Positions 1-9,148 of a DNA stretch of 64,000 nucleotides are shown here, piece by piece. The stretch lies in assembly GCF_009826975.1 (NCBI RefSeq), contig NZ_WUMO01000004.1:372001-436000 (forward strand), written 5' to 3'. How positions within the stretch are numbered: the stretch's first letter is position 1; every line of letters starts with the position of its first letter. This DNA comes from Flavobacterium sp. HBTb2-11-1 (GTDB lineage: Bacteria > Bacteroidota > Bacteroidia > Flavobacteriales > Flavobacteriaceae). Below the pieces are notes generated by a model. That model made no database searches and was not told the DNA's origin. It worked only from the letters and a program-made list of their open reading frames with translations. A program made the translations under genes and the position numbers.

Positions 1-91
1 AGAAAGGGATTGTATGACCTAAAAAAGCTTATTTAAAATGAGTATAAATATACGGATAAATGTTATTTAACGAAAATTGATTTAGATTTTA

Positions 92-122
92 TTGCTGAGA
101 AAAAATATATACCCTACATTTG
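92..122 (+). promoter_or_regulatory. Bacteroidota-type promoter of the small membrane protein gene
   Basis: A -33 TTG (92-94) and a -7 TACATTTG (115-122) are separated by 20 bases, which fits the Bacteroidota consensus TTG-N17-23-TAnnTTTG. The predicted start of transcription is about 20 bases before the ATG at 150. Bases 1-91 hold nothing else I can recognise. Confidence 0.7.
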
Positions 123-149
123 TGGTAACATTCAAAAATTCCGGAAAAC

Positions 150-323
150 ATGTTTGAATTTTCACAGTACTTAGGTTTTTTACTTTTCTTAACCATACTA
201 ACTATAGGGTTTTGGTTAATGTTTTTCTTGGTAGGTTTCTTATCTTATTGGGTAACAGGAGCTAGCTGGGAAATGATTAAAGAAAAAAGAGCCAGAAAAA
301 GACAAGAAGAACAATCTATTTAA
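150..323 (+). CDS. Small single-pass membrane protein (57 aa), unknown function
   Basis: A 57-residue protein. Residues about 8-37 are a long hydrophobic stretch rich in Phe and Leu (FLLFLTILTIGFWLMFF), long enough for one or two membrane passes, followed by a basic, charged tail (KEKRARKRQEEQ). This suggests an inner-membrane protein with the tail in the cytoplasm by the positive-inside rule. It has its own promoter upstream and a hairpin terminator directly downstream, so it is probably monocistronic. I do not recognise a family. It ends convergently to the outer-membrane receptor gene, with a nested inverted repeat between them. Confidence 0.7.
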   Translation: MFEFSQYLGFLLFLTILTIGFWLMFFLVGFLSYWVTGASWEMIKEKRARKRQEEQSI

Positions 324-340
324 TTTTAGATTGATGTCAT

Positions 341-372
341 AAAAAAAGAACCCAAAAGGTTCTTTTTTTTTG
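341..372 (+). terminator. Intrinsic terminator after the small membrane protein
   Basis: The hairpin AAAAAAGAACC / GGTTCTTTTTT has a 4-base loop and is followed by a T tract on the + strand. The A tract on the other side would let it work in both directions. Confidence 0.85.
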
Positions 373-383
373 TGCCAAAAAAA

Positions 384-550
384 AGGAAATTCCAATCCGG
401 AAGCCTCGGGACAAATTCCAAATTCCAATTTGACAAGCTTATTTAAAGCCGATAGGTTTTTAAAAACTGTCGGGTTCCTTATAAATAGAAAATTCCAAAT
501 CCCAATGATAAAATTGGAATTTGGAATTTTTTATCCAGATTGGAATTTAA
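384..550. repeat. Nested AATTCC-type inverted repeat between convergent genes
   Basis: The outer arms are AAATTCCAATCCGG (387-400) and its near-complement at 533-548. The inner arms are AAAATTCCAAATCCCAA (489-505) and its near-complement (514-530), separated by about 8 bases. A second copy with the same outer/inner design lies at 5537-5690. Short direct copies of AATTCCAA also occur at 413-428. Confidence 0.75.
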
Positions 551-556
551 AAGATT

Positions 557-3007
557 TTATCCAGGAAAATCTCCACCGCCGTCTCCACCGCCATCATTTC
601 TTGGCTGTGCATTTTTATCTCTTTCACCTTTTGGTTTGTTGAAACGGTATGTGAATGATAAATTGAACTGACGTTTACGGAATTGGAATTCGCTATATGA
701 ACTTACATCATCTAAATACGTGTACGATCTCATTTTTCTTGAATTGAATACGTCGCTAATGTTGAAAGCAATAGTTCCTTTGTCTTTCATAACATCTTTG
801 CTGAAAGCAGTATTCATTCCGAATTGGCCTAAGTTTTTACCTTGAGCTGTTTTTTGTTCTCCGTTATACATTGCTGTCAACTGCCAGTCAATTTTGTACG
901 GAAGTGTCACTTTAGAGTTTACTCTTGCAAACCAAGAATTAGCCTGATTGTCTAAATCTTGAACAATCTCTTTTCCTTGCGTATCTGTATAACTATGTTC
1001 CCCTGTAGTTTTTACATTGAAGAAGTTAAAGTTACTGTTTAATTTCCACCATTTGAATGGAGTGTAATTGAACGTAAATTCGAAACCAAATTTTTGCTCT
1101 TTTCCTAAGTTAATAGGTTGGCTTTTGATTACAGGCACTCCATTAACTTCGTCTCCAGTAGGAGATCGTACAAAGCTGAAAACATCTTTTGTGTCTTCAA
1201 AATATGCCGATGTATTGAAGGTTACTTTATCCCATTTTTTGATGTAGCCAATATCATATTTGTCTGTCAAAGAAGGGTCTAAGTCTGGATTTCCTTGAAA
1301 GATGTTAACGTTACTAGCGTAGTTAACTGCTGGGTTCATGAAACGTCCTCTTGGTCTTGACAAACGTTTGCTATAGCTTGCAGAGAAATTACTTTGATCT
1401 GAGATTTCGTAACTAATAAAAGCACTTGGAAATAAGTTGTTGTATTTCTTGGTATTGAAATCGCTATTGTCTAGCAAATTAACATGGATGTCTGTGTCTT
1501 CCCATCTTAAACCAAATAAATAAGAGAATTTATTTACTTTGAAACCATACTGTGTGTAAAGCGCATTGATGTTTTCTTTGTATTCTAAAGTATTTGATAA
1601 ATTAGGATCTTTTGCTCCTCCATTTTCAGTTACATAATATTCGTTGTTTAGATCTCCAAAACTTCCTTTATATCCTGCTTCAAACTGGCTTCCTTTTCCT
1701 AGCGGAAGAACATAATCTGCCTGAAATAATACTTGTTTTTGGATCTGATCGTTTAATGTATTATTGAAATTCGGTGAGGCTGTAATAGTACTGTAGCTAT
1801 CGTCTGTATTTCTTGAAATAGAAAGGTCTGCGGTAAGTTTGTGCCCTTTATCGTTGAAATTCTTAATCAAATTAGAAGTATACTCGAAGTTTTCGCTTCC
1901 AGTATCTGCGTTGTTTAAACGATACGTTGTTCCAGTAAAATTTCGATCGGCATCGTAATTGTAATAATTGATCAAATCTCTATCGTCACCAGTATTTTTT
2001 TGGTAGTTGATAGCATTTGTCCAAAATGTAGAAGGGGTTATGGTCCATTCAACACCAGCTCTTCCGTTAAAGCCTTTTCTAAGACGTTTTGTGTCACGGT
2101 CTTCATCTAAATAGCTTCTTGTTATTTCGTTTTCGTCAAAATATTCGGAATTTGTTTTACCAGCTCCTTCTGTAGTTCTGTAGTTGTAACCGGCAGTTGT
2201 AAAATAGTTTAACTTTTCAGTTTTGTAATTTAAGTTAGCACTTAATCCATACGTTTCTGGTAAACCTGTTGAAGCTATAAAAGTTCCGTTGAAACCTTGA
2301 TTTTTTCCTTTTTTAAGAACAATATTGATAATTCCAGAACCGCCTTCAGCATCATAACGCGCTGATGGGTTTGTAATTACCTCTACTTTGTCAATTGCAT
2401 CCGCTGGAAGCTGTCTTAAAGCTTCTGCAATATTTATGGCTTGCGAAGGTCTTCCGTCGATTAAAATGCGAATGTTGTCGCTTCCTCTTAAACTAACGTT
2501 TCCTTCAGTATCCACAGAAACAGAAGGAACGTTGTCTAAAACATCGCTCACGCTTCCGCCTTTTACAATCATATCCTGTCCAACATTGTAAACTTTTTTG
2601 TCTAGTTTGATTTCTACCGTCGATTTTTCTGCACGAACTACAACTTCATTCAATTGTGCAGCATCTTCAGATAAATTTACAACACCTAAATTGGTATCGT
2701 CTTGAATGCTTTTTTGTTTGATTTCAGTCGATTTGAATGAAATAAACTCCACTTTTATATCGTAAGTTCCGGGTGCAACCGCAACTTCAAATTCTCCTTT
2801 TGGATTTGTGATTCCGCCAGCAACAACTTTTGTATCATTTGGAGCAGTAAGTGAAATTGTAGCATACTCTAGGGGTTGTTTGCTTACTTTCTCGAAAACT
2901 TTTCCGGTGACTTTTACTTTGGGTCTGCCTCCGGGACCTTGTTGAGAGTAATTGTAAAAACTTGTAAACAAGAATACAAGTAATACGGCAAATTTGATTT
3001 TTTTCAT
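557..3007 (-). CDS. TonB-dependent outer-membrane receptor with carboxypeptidase-regulatory-like N-domain
   Basis: An 816-residue outer-membrane beta-barrel protein of the SusC-like/OMP_b-brl_3 type. It starts with a signal peptide (about residues 1-21, ending at YSQQ). A carboxypeptidase-regulatory-like Ig-fold follows (about 30-105, VTGKVFEKVSKQPLEYATI). The plug domain (about 125-235) contains LRGSDNIRILIDGRPS and VEVITNPSARYDAEGGSGIINI. The rest is beta-barrel, ending with alternating aromatic residues (FNLSFTYRF) and then a Gly/Asp-rich tail rather than the usual terminal aromatic. The substrate is unknown. No SusD partner lies beside it, so it is not a classical polysaccharide-utilisation pair. 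It ends convergently against a nested inverted repeat. Confidence 0.9.
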   Translation of the reverse strand: MKKIKFAVLLVFLFTSFYNYSQQGPGGRPKVKVTGKVFEKVSKQPLEYATISLTAPNDTKVVAGGITNPKGEFEVAVAPGTYDIKVEFISFKSTEIKQKSIQDDTNLGVVNLSEDAAQLNEVVVRAEKSTVEIKLDKKVYNVGQDMIVKGGSVSDVLDNVPSVSVDTEGNVSLRGSDNIRILIDGRPSQAINIAEALRQLPADAIDKVEVITNPSARYDAEGGSGIINIVLKKGKNQGFNGTFIASTGLPETYGLSANLNYKTEKLNYFTTAGYNYRTTEGAGKTNSEYFDENEITRSYLDEDRDTKRLRKGFNGRAGVEWTITPSTFWTNAINYQKNTGDDRDLINYYNYDADRNFTGTTYRLNNADTGSENFEYTSNLIKNFNDKGHKLTADLSISRNTDDSYSTITASPNFNNTLNDQIQKQVLFQADYVLPLGKGSQFEAGYKGSFGDLNNEYYVTENGGAKDPNLSNTLEYKENINALYTQYGFKVNKFSYLFGLRWEDTDIHVNLLDNSDFNTKKYNNLFPSAFISYEISDQSNFSASYSKRLSRPRGRFMNPAVNYASNVNIFQGNPDLDPSLTDKYDIGYIKKWDKVTFNTSAYFEDTKDVFSFVRSPTGDEVNGVPVIKSQPINLGKEQKFGFEFTFNYTPFKWWKLNSNFNFFNVKTTGEHSYTDTQGKEIVQDLDNQANSWFARVNSKVTLPYKIDWQLTAMYNGEQKTAQGKNLGQFGMNTAFSKDVMKDKGTIAFNISDVFNSRKMRSYTYLDDVSSYSEFQFRKRQFNLSFTYRFNKPKGERDKNAQPRNDGGGDGGGDFPG

Positions 3008-3097
3008 TTCTGGTTTTCTTTTTCTCTTTAGACGCCAAATGTAGTTTTTGGTTTAAAGAGAAAAATCACAAAAAAATGTTAATAGGGTATTTTAGAA

Positions 3098-3442
3098 TCA
3101 ATCTAAAAAAGAAGCGACAAGTTCTGGATCCCGGCCAATTATAGCTTTTCCGTCTTTTACAACAATCGGACGCTCTATTAAAATTGGGTTTTCTACCATG
3201 GCATTTATAATCTCGTCATCGCTCAAGGCTTTTCCTTTAAAATTTTCGATCCAGATTTTTTCTTTCGTTCTAATCAGCTGGATTGGTTCAAGATTTAACT
3301 GTCCTGATAAGGTTTTTAATTGGTCAAAAGATGGAGTTTCAGTTAAGTAAGGTATGATTTTAAAATCCTGATTTGATTTTTCAATAAAAGCCAAGCAATT
3401 TCTCGATTTTCCGCATCTTGGATTGTGGTAAATTTGTATCAT
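3098..3442 (-). CDS. arsC: ArsC family reductase (arsenate reductase-like)
   Basis: A 114-residue thioredoxin-fold protein of the glutaredoxin-dependent ArsC family. The N-terminus YHNPRCGKSRN places the nucleophilic cysteine at residue 10. The three arginines that bind the oxyanion in ArsC appear as R58 (LIRTKE), R91 (ERPIVV) and R104 (GRDPE). The length is normal for the family. No ArsR, ArsB or Acr3 neighbour is present, so the enzyme is not in an arsenic-resistance operon; a role as a general ArsC/Spx-family reductase cannot be excluded. It is transcribed away from the CPBP gene. Confidence 0.85.
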   Translation of the reverse strand: MIQIYHNPRCGKSRNCLAFIEKSNQDFKIIPYLTETPSFDQLKTLSGQLNLEPIQLIRTKEKIWIENFKGKALSDDEIINAMVENPILIERPIVVKDGKAIIGRDPELVASFLD

Positions 3443-3556
3443 TTTGTTATATTTAAATGTTTAATATTCGTAAAATAAAAAGGAGGTATTTTAGCACTAT
3501 CAAAAGTATGATTAACTTATCGAATTTGAATTCTCATTTTTTAAAATTTTAAATTT

Positions 3557-4489
3557 ATGTTTTTAGAACAAGGAATTAAACCCGAAAATAAATTTTGGAA
3601 ATATCTTGTAGGATCAGTTTTTATTATTTCAGCATCTTTTATAGGGCAAATTCCAATTACAGCCGCTGTATTTTATAAAACATTTACAGAACACATTGCT
3701 TTTCCAACTACAAATGAGGGAATAATGAAAATGTTTGAATCTAATACAACTCTTTTTCTGATAATGATTTCTTTCATTTTTGCTTTTGCGGGAATTTATT
3801 TTGTGGTAAAATATATTCACCGCCAAACTCTATTGTCGGTCACAACTTCAAGACCTGGAGTTGATTGGAAAAGAATCTGGTTTTCTTTCTTTTTATGGTC
3901 ATTTTTCTCCTTGCTCAGTTTTTTGTTTGTATATTTAAGATCTCCTGAACAATTTGTATTGCAGTTTAAATTAGTTCCTTTTTTGATATTAGCAGTTTTA
4001 GGATGCGTTTTAATTCCGATTCAGACTTCTACCGAAGAATATGTTTTTAGAGGATATTTAATGCAAGGATTTGCTAATTTAGCTCAGAACAGATGGTTTC
4101 CGCTCTTGATGACTTCTGTAATATTTGGCTCCATGCATTGGACCAATCCTGAAGTTGAAAAAATGGGAAGTGTCATCATGATTTATTATATAGGAACGGG
4201 ATTGTTTTTGGGTGTGATAACGCTAATGGATGAAGGCATGGAATTGGCACTCGGATTTCATGCTGCAAACAATCTTGTAGGAGCATTATTGGTTACTTCA
4301 GATTGGACTGTTTTTCAAACCCATTCTATATTTAAAGATCTTTCAGAGCCTTCAGCAGGAATTGATGTCATTATGCCAGTGGTTATTATTTATCCTATTC
4401 TGCTTTTTATTTTCAGTAAAAAATACGGCTGGACAAATTGGAAAGAAAGGCTAACAGGAAATATTAATAATGTCGAATTAAATGCTTAA
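3557..4489 (+). CDS. CPBP family intramembrane glutamic endopeptidase
   Basis: A 310-residue polytopic membrane protein of the CAAX protease/bacteriocin-processing (ABI) family. The conserved motifs are visible: EEYVFRG with E160, E161 and R165; a second motif with H194 (FGSMHW); and a third, GFHAANN, with H235 and N239. About seven hydrophobic segments surround them. The family cleaves membrane-associated substrates with a glutamate-activated water; the substrate here is unknown. The stop codon overlaps the start of the MenE-like ligase gene, so the two are probably co-transcribed and translationally coupled. Confidence 0.88.
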   Translation: MFLEQGIKPENKFWKYLVGSVFIISASFIGQIPITAAVFYKTFTEHIAFPTTNEGIMKMFESNTTLFLIMISFIFAFAGIYFVVKYIHRQTLLSVTTSRPGVDWKRIWFSFFLWSFFSLLSFLFVYLRSPEQFVLQFKLVPFLILAVLGCVLIPIQTSTEEYVFRGYLMQGFANLAQNRWFPLLMTSVIFGSMHWTNPEVEKMGSVIMIYYIGTGLFLGVITLMDEGMELALGFHAANNLVGALLVTSDWTVFQTHSIFKDLSEPSAGIDVIMPVVIIYPILLFIFSKKYGWTNWKERLTGNINNVELNA

Positions 4490-5537
4490 GAATATGCAAA
4501 ACTTAACTCAAAATAAGGTTCACAATTATTTCAAATTAAATGGGTACCATCTAAATGCAAAAGATTTGTGCCGCGTCGCTTATAGTTTTATCAAAGAAGG
4601 CGATGCTTATGAGCAATCAATTGGAGAGTTTTTCTTGGATTGGTTTGATAAAAAGGATTATATCGAAATGACAACCTCTGGAACAACAGGACTTCCAAAA
4701 CTTGTCAGATTGAAGAAACAGGCTATGATTCAGTCAGCATTGGCAACAGGTGATTTTTTTGGTTTAGAGCCAGGAAATAAAGCTTTATTATGTCTGCCTA
4801 CGCAATTTATAGCAGGAAAGATGATGCTGGTGAGAAGTTTAATTTTAGGTTTGGAGTTAGATGTGGTTTCTCCAAGTCTGCATCCGCTGGAACTAAATAC
4901 AACCACATATGATTTTGTTGCAATGGTGCCGCTTCAAGTTCAAAATTCTATAGAAGGACTTTCAAAAGTTCGTAAATTAATTATTGGAGGAGCAAAATTG
5001 GATTCGGCTCTTGAAGAGAAATTGTTGCCGCTTAAAACAGAAATCTACGAGACATACGGAATGACCGAAACGATTACGCATATTGCAGCGAAACGTTTGG
5101 GAGATTCTGTTTTTTCAATTCTGCCAAATGTCAAAATCTCTCAGGACGATCGCCAATGCTTGGTGATTAATGTTGCCTCGATTTCTGATGAGCCAATTGT
5201 CACAAATGATTTGGTAGAATTGGTAAATGAACAGCAGTTTAAGTTTTTGGGAAGAATTGATAATGTAATCAATAGTGGAGGAGTAAAGCTGATTCCAGAG
5301 CAGATTGAAGCTAAACTGATAGGGAAAATTGCTAATAGGTTTTTTGTAACAGGACTTCCAGATACAACTCTTGGAGAAAAATTAGTTTTAGTTATCGAAG
5401 GAGAAAAACAAGAATTTGAGCCTGATTTCTTCGATGTTTTAGGGAAATATGAGAAGCCAAAAGAAATCGTCTTCGTCTCAAAATTCAAAGAAAATGAAAA
5501 TGGAAAGTTGTTGCGAAAACCCACCCTTCAGGAGTAA
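4482..5537 (+). CDS. menE: AMP-binding acyl-CoA ligase, MenE-like (o-succinylbenzoate-CoA ligase)
   Basis: A 351-residue adenylate-forming enzyme, the short form typical of flavobacterial MenE. The P-loop-like motif TSGTTGLPK is near residue 65. YGMTET at about 195 is the adenylation A5 motif, and LGRIDNVINSGG at about 255 is the A8 hinge. The C-terminal lysine motif ends the chain (NGKLLRKP). MenE activates o-succinylbenzoate in menaquinone synthesis. No other men gene lies beside it here, so the substrate is inferred from family and length. It overlaps the CPBP gene by eight bases; an alternative start is the ATG at 4494. Confidence 0.78.
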   Translation: MLKNMQNLTQNKVHNYFKLNGYHLNAKDLCRVAYSFIKEGDAYEQSIGEFFLDWFDKKDYIEMTTSGTTGLPKLVRLKKQAMIQSALATGDFFGLEPGNKALLCLPTQFIAGKMMLVRSLILGLELDVVSPSLHPLELNTTTYDFVAMVPLQVQNSIEGLSKVRKLIIGGAKLDSALEEKLLPLKTEIYETYGMTETITHIAAKRLGDSVFSILPNVKISQDDRQCLVINVASISDEPIVTNDLVELVNEQQFKFLGRIDNVINSGGVKLIPEQIEAKLIGKIANRFFVTGLPDTTLGEKLVLVIEGEKQEFEPDFFDVLGKYEKPKEIVFVSKFKENENGKLLRKPTLQE

Positions 5538-5690
5538 AATTCCAATATTTAAATTCCAAATTCCAAAGCTTTAATGGAAATTCCAAAATAAAAAATTCCA
5601 AATTCCAACTTTTTCAATTGGGATTTGGAATTTTTAGTATTTAGACATTCCAAAACAAATTGGAATTTGAAATTTAAATATTGGAATTTC
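5537..5690. repeat. Nested AATTCC-type inverted repeat between convergent genes
   Basis: The outer arms, 5537-5566 and 5660-5690, are near-complements of about 30 bases with one or two mismatches (AAATTCCAATATTTAAATT...). The inner arms at about 5590-5607 and 5618-5635 (AAAAATTCCAAATTCCAA and complement) enclose a short loop. The design is the same as at 384-550. The repeat fills the whole gap between the convergent menE and rsmB genes, so it may act as a bidirectional terminator. Confidence 0.8.
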
Positions 5691-6905
5691 TTATTTCTTA
5701 CGTTCCATAAGTGCCATATAGAATCCGTCAAAACCAGATTCTGAAGCTAACATTTTACGATCTTCAATAAAAGTAAATTGTTGTCCAATTTCTGTTTTTA
5801 AGAATTTCTCTACCTGTTCTTGGTTTTCTGATGGAAGAACTGAACAAGTTGCATAAACTAATTTTCCGCCTGGTTTTACAATTTTAGAATAGCTTTCTAA
5901 AACTTCGCTCTGAACTTTACGAATGTTATCGATAAACTCAGGCTGTAATTTCCATTTAGAATCTGGGTTTCTTTTCAAAACTCCTAATCCGCTACATGGT
6001 GCATCAATTAAAACACGATCAGCTTTTTCGTGTAATTTCTTGATCACTTTTGTGCTGTCGATAATGCGATATTCGATATTAAAAGCGCCATTTCTTTTAG
6101 CTCTTAATTTCAATTGTTTCAATTTACTTTCGTACAAGTCCATTGCGATCAATTGTCCTTTATTTTGCATTAGAGAAGCCATGTGCAATGTTTTTCCGCC
6201 AGCACCAGCGCAAGTATCTACTACGCGCATTCCTGGTTTTACATCTAAAAAGTCTGCAACTAACTGAGAGTTCGCATCTTGAACTTCAAAAAGTCCTTGT
6301 TTAAAAGCGTCTGTCAAAAATACGTTTGCTCTTTCTTTTAAAACAAGAGCATCTGGCTGGTCTTTTAAATATTCAGTTTCAATATTTAAATCCATTAAAG
6401 TATTTCTAAGACTTTCTTTGGTGCCTTTTAAAGTATTAGTTCTCAAGATAACTTTTGCAGGCTGATTTTGAGCTGCAATTTCTTTTGCCCAAACTTTTTC
6501 TCCAAGTTCTTTTACGCCCAATTTATCCATCCAATCTGGAATAGATTCTTTTACCGCTCTTACTTTTGAAAGTTCATCAAAACGTCCCTTAATTTTTCTT
6601 TCTGGAGTTCCTTCCAACTGTCTCCAATCTGGAATCGGATAACCGCGTAAAACAGCCCAAACCGCAAACATTCTCCATAGATTGTCTCTGTCATAAGGTT
6701 CTTTTACTTCGGCAATTTCAGCGTATAATCGTTTCCAGCGAACAATTTCGTATATCGTTTCAGCAACAAACTTCCTGTCAGAACTTCCCCAACGTTTGTC
6801 TTTTTTTAATGCTCTGGCTACCACTTTATCAGCATATTCTCCTTCATTGAAAATAGCATTCAAAGAGTCAATGGTAGTATAAACTAAATTTCTGTGTAAT
6901 CTCAT
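5691..6905 (-). CDS. rsmB: RsmB/NOP-family RNA (cytosine-C5) methyltransferase
   Basis: A 404-residue SAM-dependent RNA methyltransferase. The SAM-binding motif VVDTCAGAGGKTLHMA lies near residue 230. The catalytic motif DAPCSGLGVLKRNPD is near 300, and the second cysteine is in ATCSVLPSENQ (C354). These two cysteines define m5C methyltransferases of the RsmB/RsmF/NOL1 group. RsmB itself methylates C967 of 16S rRNA; the exact target here is not provable from sequence. The minus-strand leader carries a TACCTTTG -7 box just before the ATG, so it has its own promoter. Confidence 0.88.
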   Translation of the reverse strand: MRLHRNLVYTTIDSLNAIFNEGEYADKVVARALKKDKRWGSSDRKFVAETIYEIVRWKRLYAEIAEVKEPYDRDNLWRMFAVWAVLRGYPIPDWRQLEGTPERKIKGRFDELSKVRAVKESIPDWMDKLGVKELGEKVWAKEIAAQNQPAKVILRTNTLKGTKESLRNTLMDLNIETEYLKDQPDALVLKERANVFLTDAFKQGLFEVQDANSQLVADFLDVKPGMRVVDTCAGAGGKTLHMASLMQNKGQLIAMDLYESKLKQLKLRAKRNGAFNIEYRIIDSTKVIKKLHEKADRVLIDAPCSGLGVLKRNPDSKWKLQPEFIDNIRKVQSEVLESYSKIVKPGGKLVYATCSVLPSENQEQVEKFLKTEIGQQFTFIEDRKMLASESGFDGFYMALMERKK

Positions 6906-6991
6906 TTCTATAATTTGAGTTGCAAAGGTACTATTAATTGATTGAAAGTTAAATTTTTAATACTGAATCTTAATCTAACTCGTATTAAAAG

Positions 6992-7023
6992 AAAAAAACA
7001 CTCCAAATTAGAGTGTTTTTTTT
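6992..7023 (-). terminator. Terminator downstream of kup
   Basis: The hairpin AAAAAACACTC / GAGTGTTTTTT encloses CAAATTA and has T tracts on both strands. It lies just after the kup stop codon on the minus strand. Confidence 0.85.
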
Positions 7024-7041
7024 GAATTATTTAAAAGAGTA

Positions 7042-9015
7042 TTATTTTGTAATACGTGTTAATCCAATATTTTCTGGAGCGTGAAGCACCATCGGGAATT
7101 TTTCTATTTTAACAGAACTGCTGTCTAGACCAAAAGCTCTTTCTTCAGACAAACTCAGTTTTTTTATGAAGAAATAAGAGTTCATGATAATGTTTTCATG
7201 CCATCTTAAATCGTTGTCGTTTGATAAGAATTTCTCAGACAATACAAATTTAAAGTCTCCAATAATATTGTTTTTGTTTAAAGATTCGTAACGGCTGGTA
7301 ATATCTACTTCGCCTCGTTTTACCATGTCTTTGATAACTTCTCTAAACATCAAGTTGATTTTAGTTGGTTCTCTAAAACCTAAGTTGAAATCAATTCTAT
7401 AAATATCGTCTTTGGCAATTTCTGTTACTTTATATTGCGTTTTGTAAGGTTCAGTTAAAATATTAACGTGAACGAACCAATAAATATCAGCTCTTTTTGG
7501 GCGTTTTTGAAGGATCGAATAAATTACTTTTTCTTCCAATTCATCAACGCGATTTGCATTGGTCATATAAACCAAATGTGTGGCATATTTCGGAATAGAT
7601 AAATCTTGGCTTAACTCAACTAAAACACGTTTGTAGTCATCAATTTTAACCACTTTGGTGTAGTTTTTATTGATTTTCTTAGCTAAATACCAGATAGTCA
7701 TTACAGAAATCAGCAAACTCGCAATGATTAATGTTACGTAACCACCTTCAGCAAATTTGGTAATATTAGCAAAAAGAAAACTGAATTCAATCAATAAGTA
7801 AATTGTAATTAACGGTACCATAAAGTACAGTTTTACACGTTTCATGATTAAGTAATAGTTTAATAGAATCGTGGTCATGATCATACATAAAATAATCGCA
7901 AGACCATACGCATGCTCCATGTTTCCTGATTCTTCAAAATGTAAAACTATTCCAACACAGCCAAAAAACAATAGCCAGTTGATTGACGGAATGTATAATT
8001 GGCCTTTTACTTCTGTTGGATATTTAATTTTTACTTTTGGCCAGAAGTTCAGACGCATCGCCTCGTTAATTAATGTAAACGAACCAGAAATAAGTGCCTG
8101 AGAAGCAATTACGGCAGCAAGAGTCGCTACTACAATTCCAAAAGGCAAAAACCAATGTGGCATAATCAAGTAAAACGGATTTCCGTTTTCACCTCCTAAT
8201 TGCTGTAAAGTGCTTCCTTCGTGGTGAATTAAATAAGCGGCTTGTCCGAAATAGTTTAACACTAAAGTAGTTTTTACAAAAATCCAGCTGATTCTAATAT
8301 TTTTTCTTCCGCAGTGTCCCATGTCAGAATACAATGCCTCAGCTCCAGTTGTACATAAGAATACGAAACCAAGAACGAAGAAACCATCAGGATGAATCGA
8401 TAATAAATGATAAGCGTAATAAGGATTGATCGCTTTTATTACTTCAGGATAATTCAATACCTGAATTGCTCCGACGGTACCTAACATAGCGAACCAGATT
8501 AACATCATTGGAGCAAAGAATTTTCCAACCAATTTAGTTCCAAACTGCTGAATGGTAAATAAAATAAATAAAATGGTAATTACGATATAGACAATAGTCT
8601 GTGTCTTCATCGTTGGATAAAATGCCCTAATTCCTTCTACAGCTGAAGAAATCGAAATAGGCGGGGTTATAATTCCGTCGGCGAGCAAGGCGCTACCACC
8701 AATAATGGCTGGCACTATGAGCCATTGGATTTTTGTTTTCTTGACCAATGCATATAAGGCAAAAATTCCTCCTTCGCCGTGGTTGTCTGCACTTAAAGTA
8801 ATAAGTACATATTTTATTGTAGTTTGTAATGTAAGGGTCCAAAACACACAAGAAATGCCTCCTAAAACAATATCAGCATTTATCGTATGATCGCCCAAAA
8901 TAGCCTTCATTACGTATAGTGGAGAAGTACCAATATCTCCATAAATAATCCCTAAAGTAATCAATAAACCCCCTATAGACAACTTACTATGTAAGTTTTT
9001 ATGCGATGCGCTCAT
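7042..9015 (-). CDS. kup: KUP/HAK/KT family potassium uptake protein
   Basis: A 657-residue inner-membrane K+ importer, close to the usual length of about 630. The family signature GIIYGDIGTSPLYV lies at residues about 22-36. About twelve hydrophobic segments follow up to residue about 445, and a soluble C-terminal domain of about 200 residues completes the protein. Kup proteins are proton-coupled K+ symporters. The minus-strand leader has a TAAATTTG -7 box (9041-9048), and a hairpin terminator follows the stop, so it is probably transcribed alone. Confidence 0.93.
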   Translation of the reverse strand: MSASHKNLHSKLSIGGLLITLGIIYGDIGTSPLYVMKAILGDHTINADIVLGGISCVFWTLTLQTTIKYVLITLSADNHGEGGIFALYALVKKTKIQWLIVPAIIGGSALLADGIITPPISISSAVEGIRAFYPTMKTQTIVYIVITILFILFTIQQFGTKLVGKFFAPMMLIWFAMLGTVGAIQVLNYPEVIKAINPYYAYHLLSIHPDGFFVLGFVFLCTTGAEALYSDMGHCGRKNIRISWIFVKTTLVLNYFGQAAYLIHHEGSTLQQLGGENGNPFYLIMPHWFLPFGIVVATLAAVIASQALISGSFTLINEAMRLNFWPKVKIKYPTEVKGQLYIPSINWLLFFGCVGIVLHFEESGNMEHAYGLAIILCMIMTTILLNYYLIMKRVKLYFMVPLITIYLLIEFSFLFANITKFAEGGYVTLIIASLLISVMTIWYLAKKINKNYTKVVKIDDYKRVLVELSQDLSIPKYATHLVYMTNANRVDELEEKVIYSILQKRPKRADIYWFVHVNILTEPYKTQYKVTEIAKDDIYRIDFNLGFREPTKINLMFREVIKDMVKRGEVDITSRYESLNKNNIIGDFKFVLSEKFLSNDNDLRWHENIIMNSYFFIKKLSLSEERAFGLDSSSVKIEKFPMVLHAPENIGLTRITK

Positions 9016-9086
9016 GTATAATTTTATAAAAAGACGGTTGCAAATTTACTGTTTTAAAACAAATTAGCAGCAATTAAAATTAAAAA

Positions 9087-9127
9087 GATAAAAAAAAGCA
9101 CAATCGTAAAATTGTGCTTTCCTTTTT
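9087..9127 (-). terminator. Bidirectional-looking terminator before kup leader
   Basis: The stem AAAAAAAGCACAAT / ATTGTGCTTTCCTTTTT has the loop CGTAAA. It terminates the minus-strand gene ending at 9149. Confidence 0.85.
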
Positions 9128-9148
9128 GAATATTATTTATTTCGAAAA

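Noticed and set aside
370..642. 90-codon frame across the AATTCC repeat
   Set aside because: It consists of repeat sequence and the antisense of the receptor gene end.
3098..3442. Arsenic resistance operon
   Set aside because: Only an ArsC-like gene is present; no arsR, arsB or acr3 neighbours.
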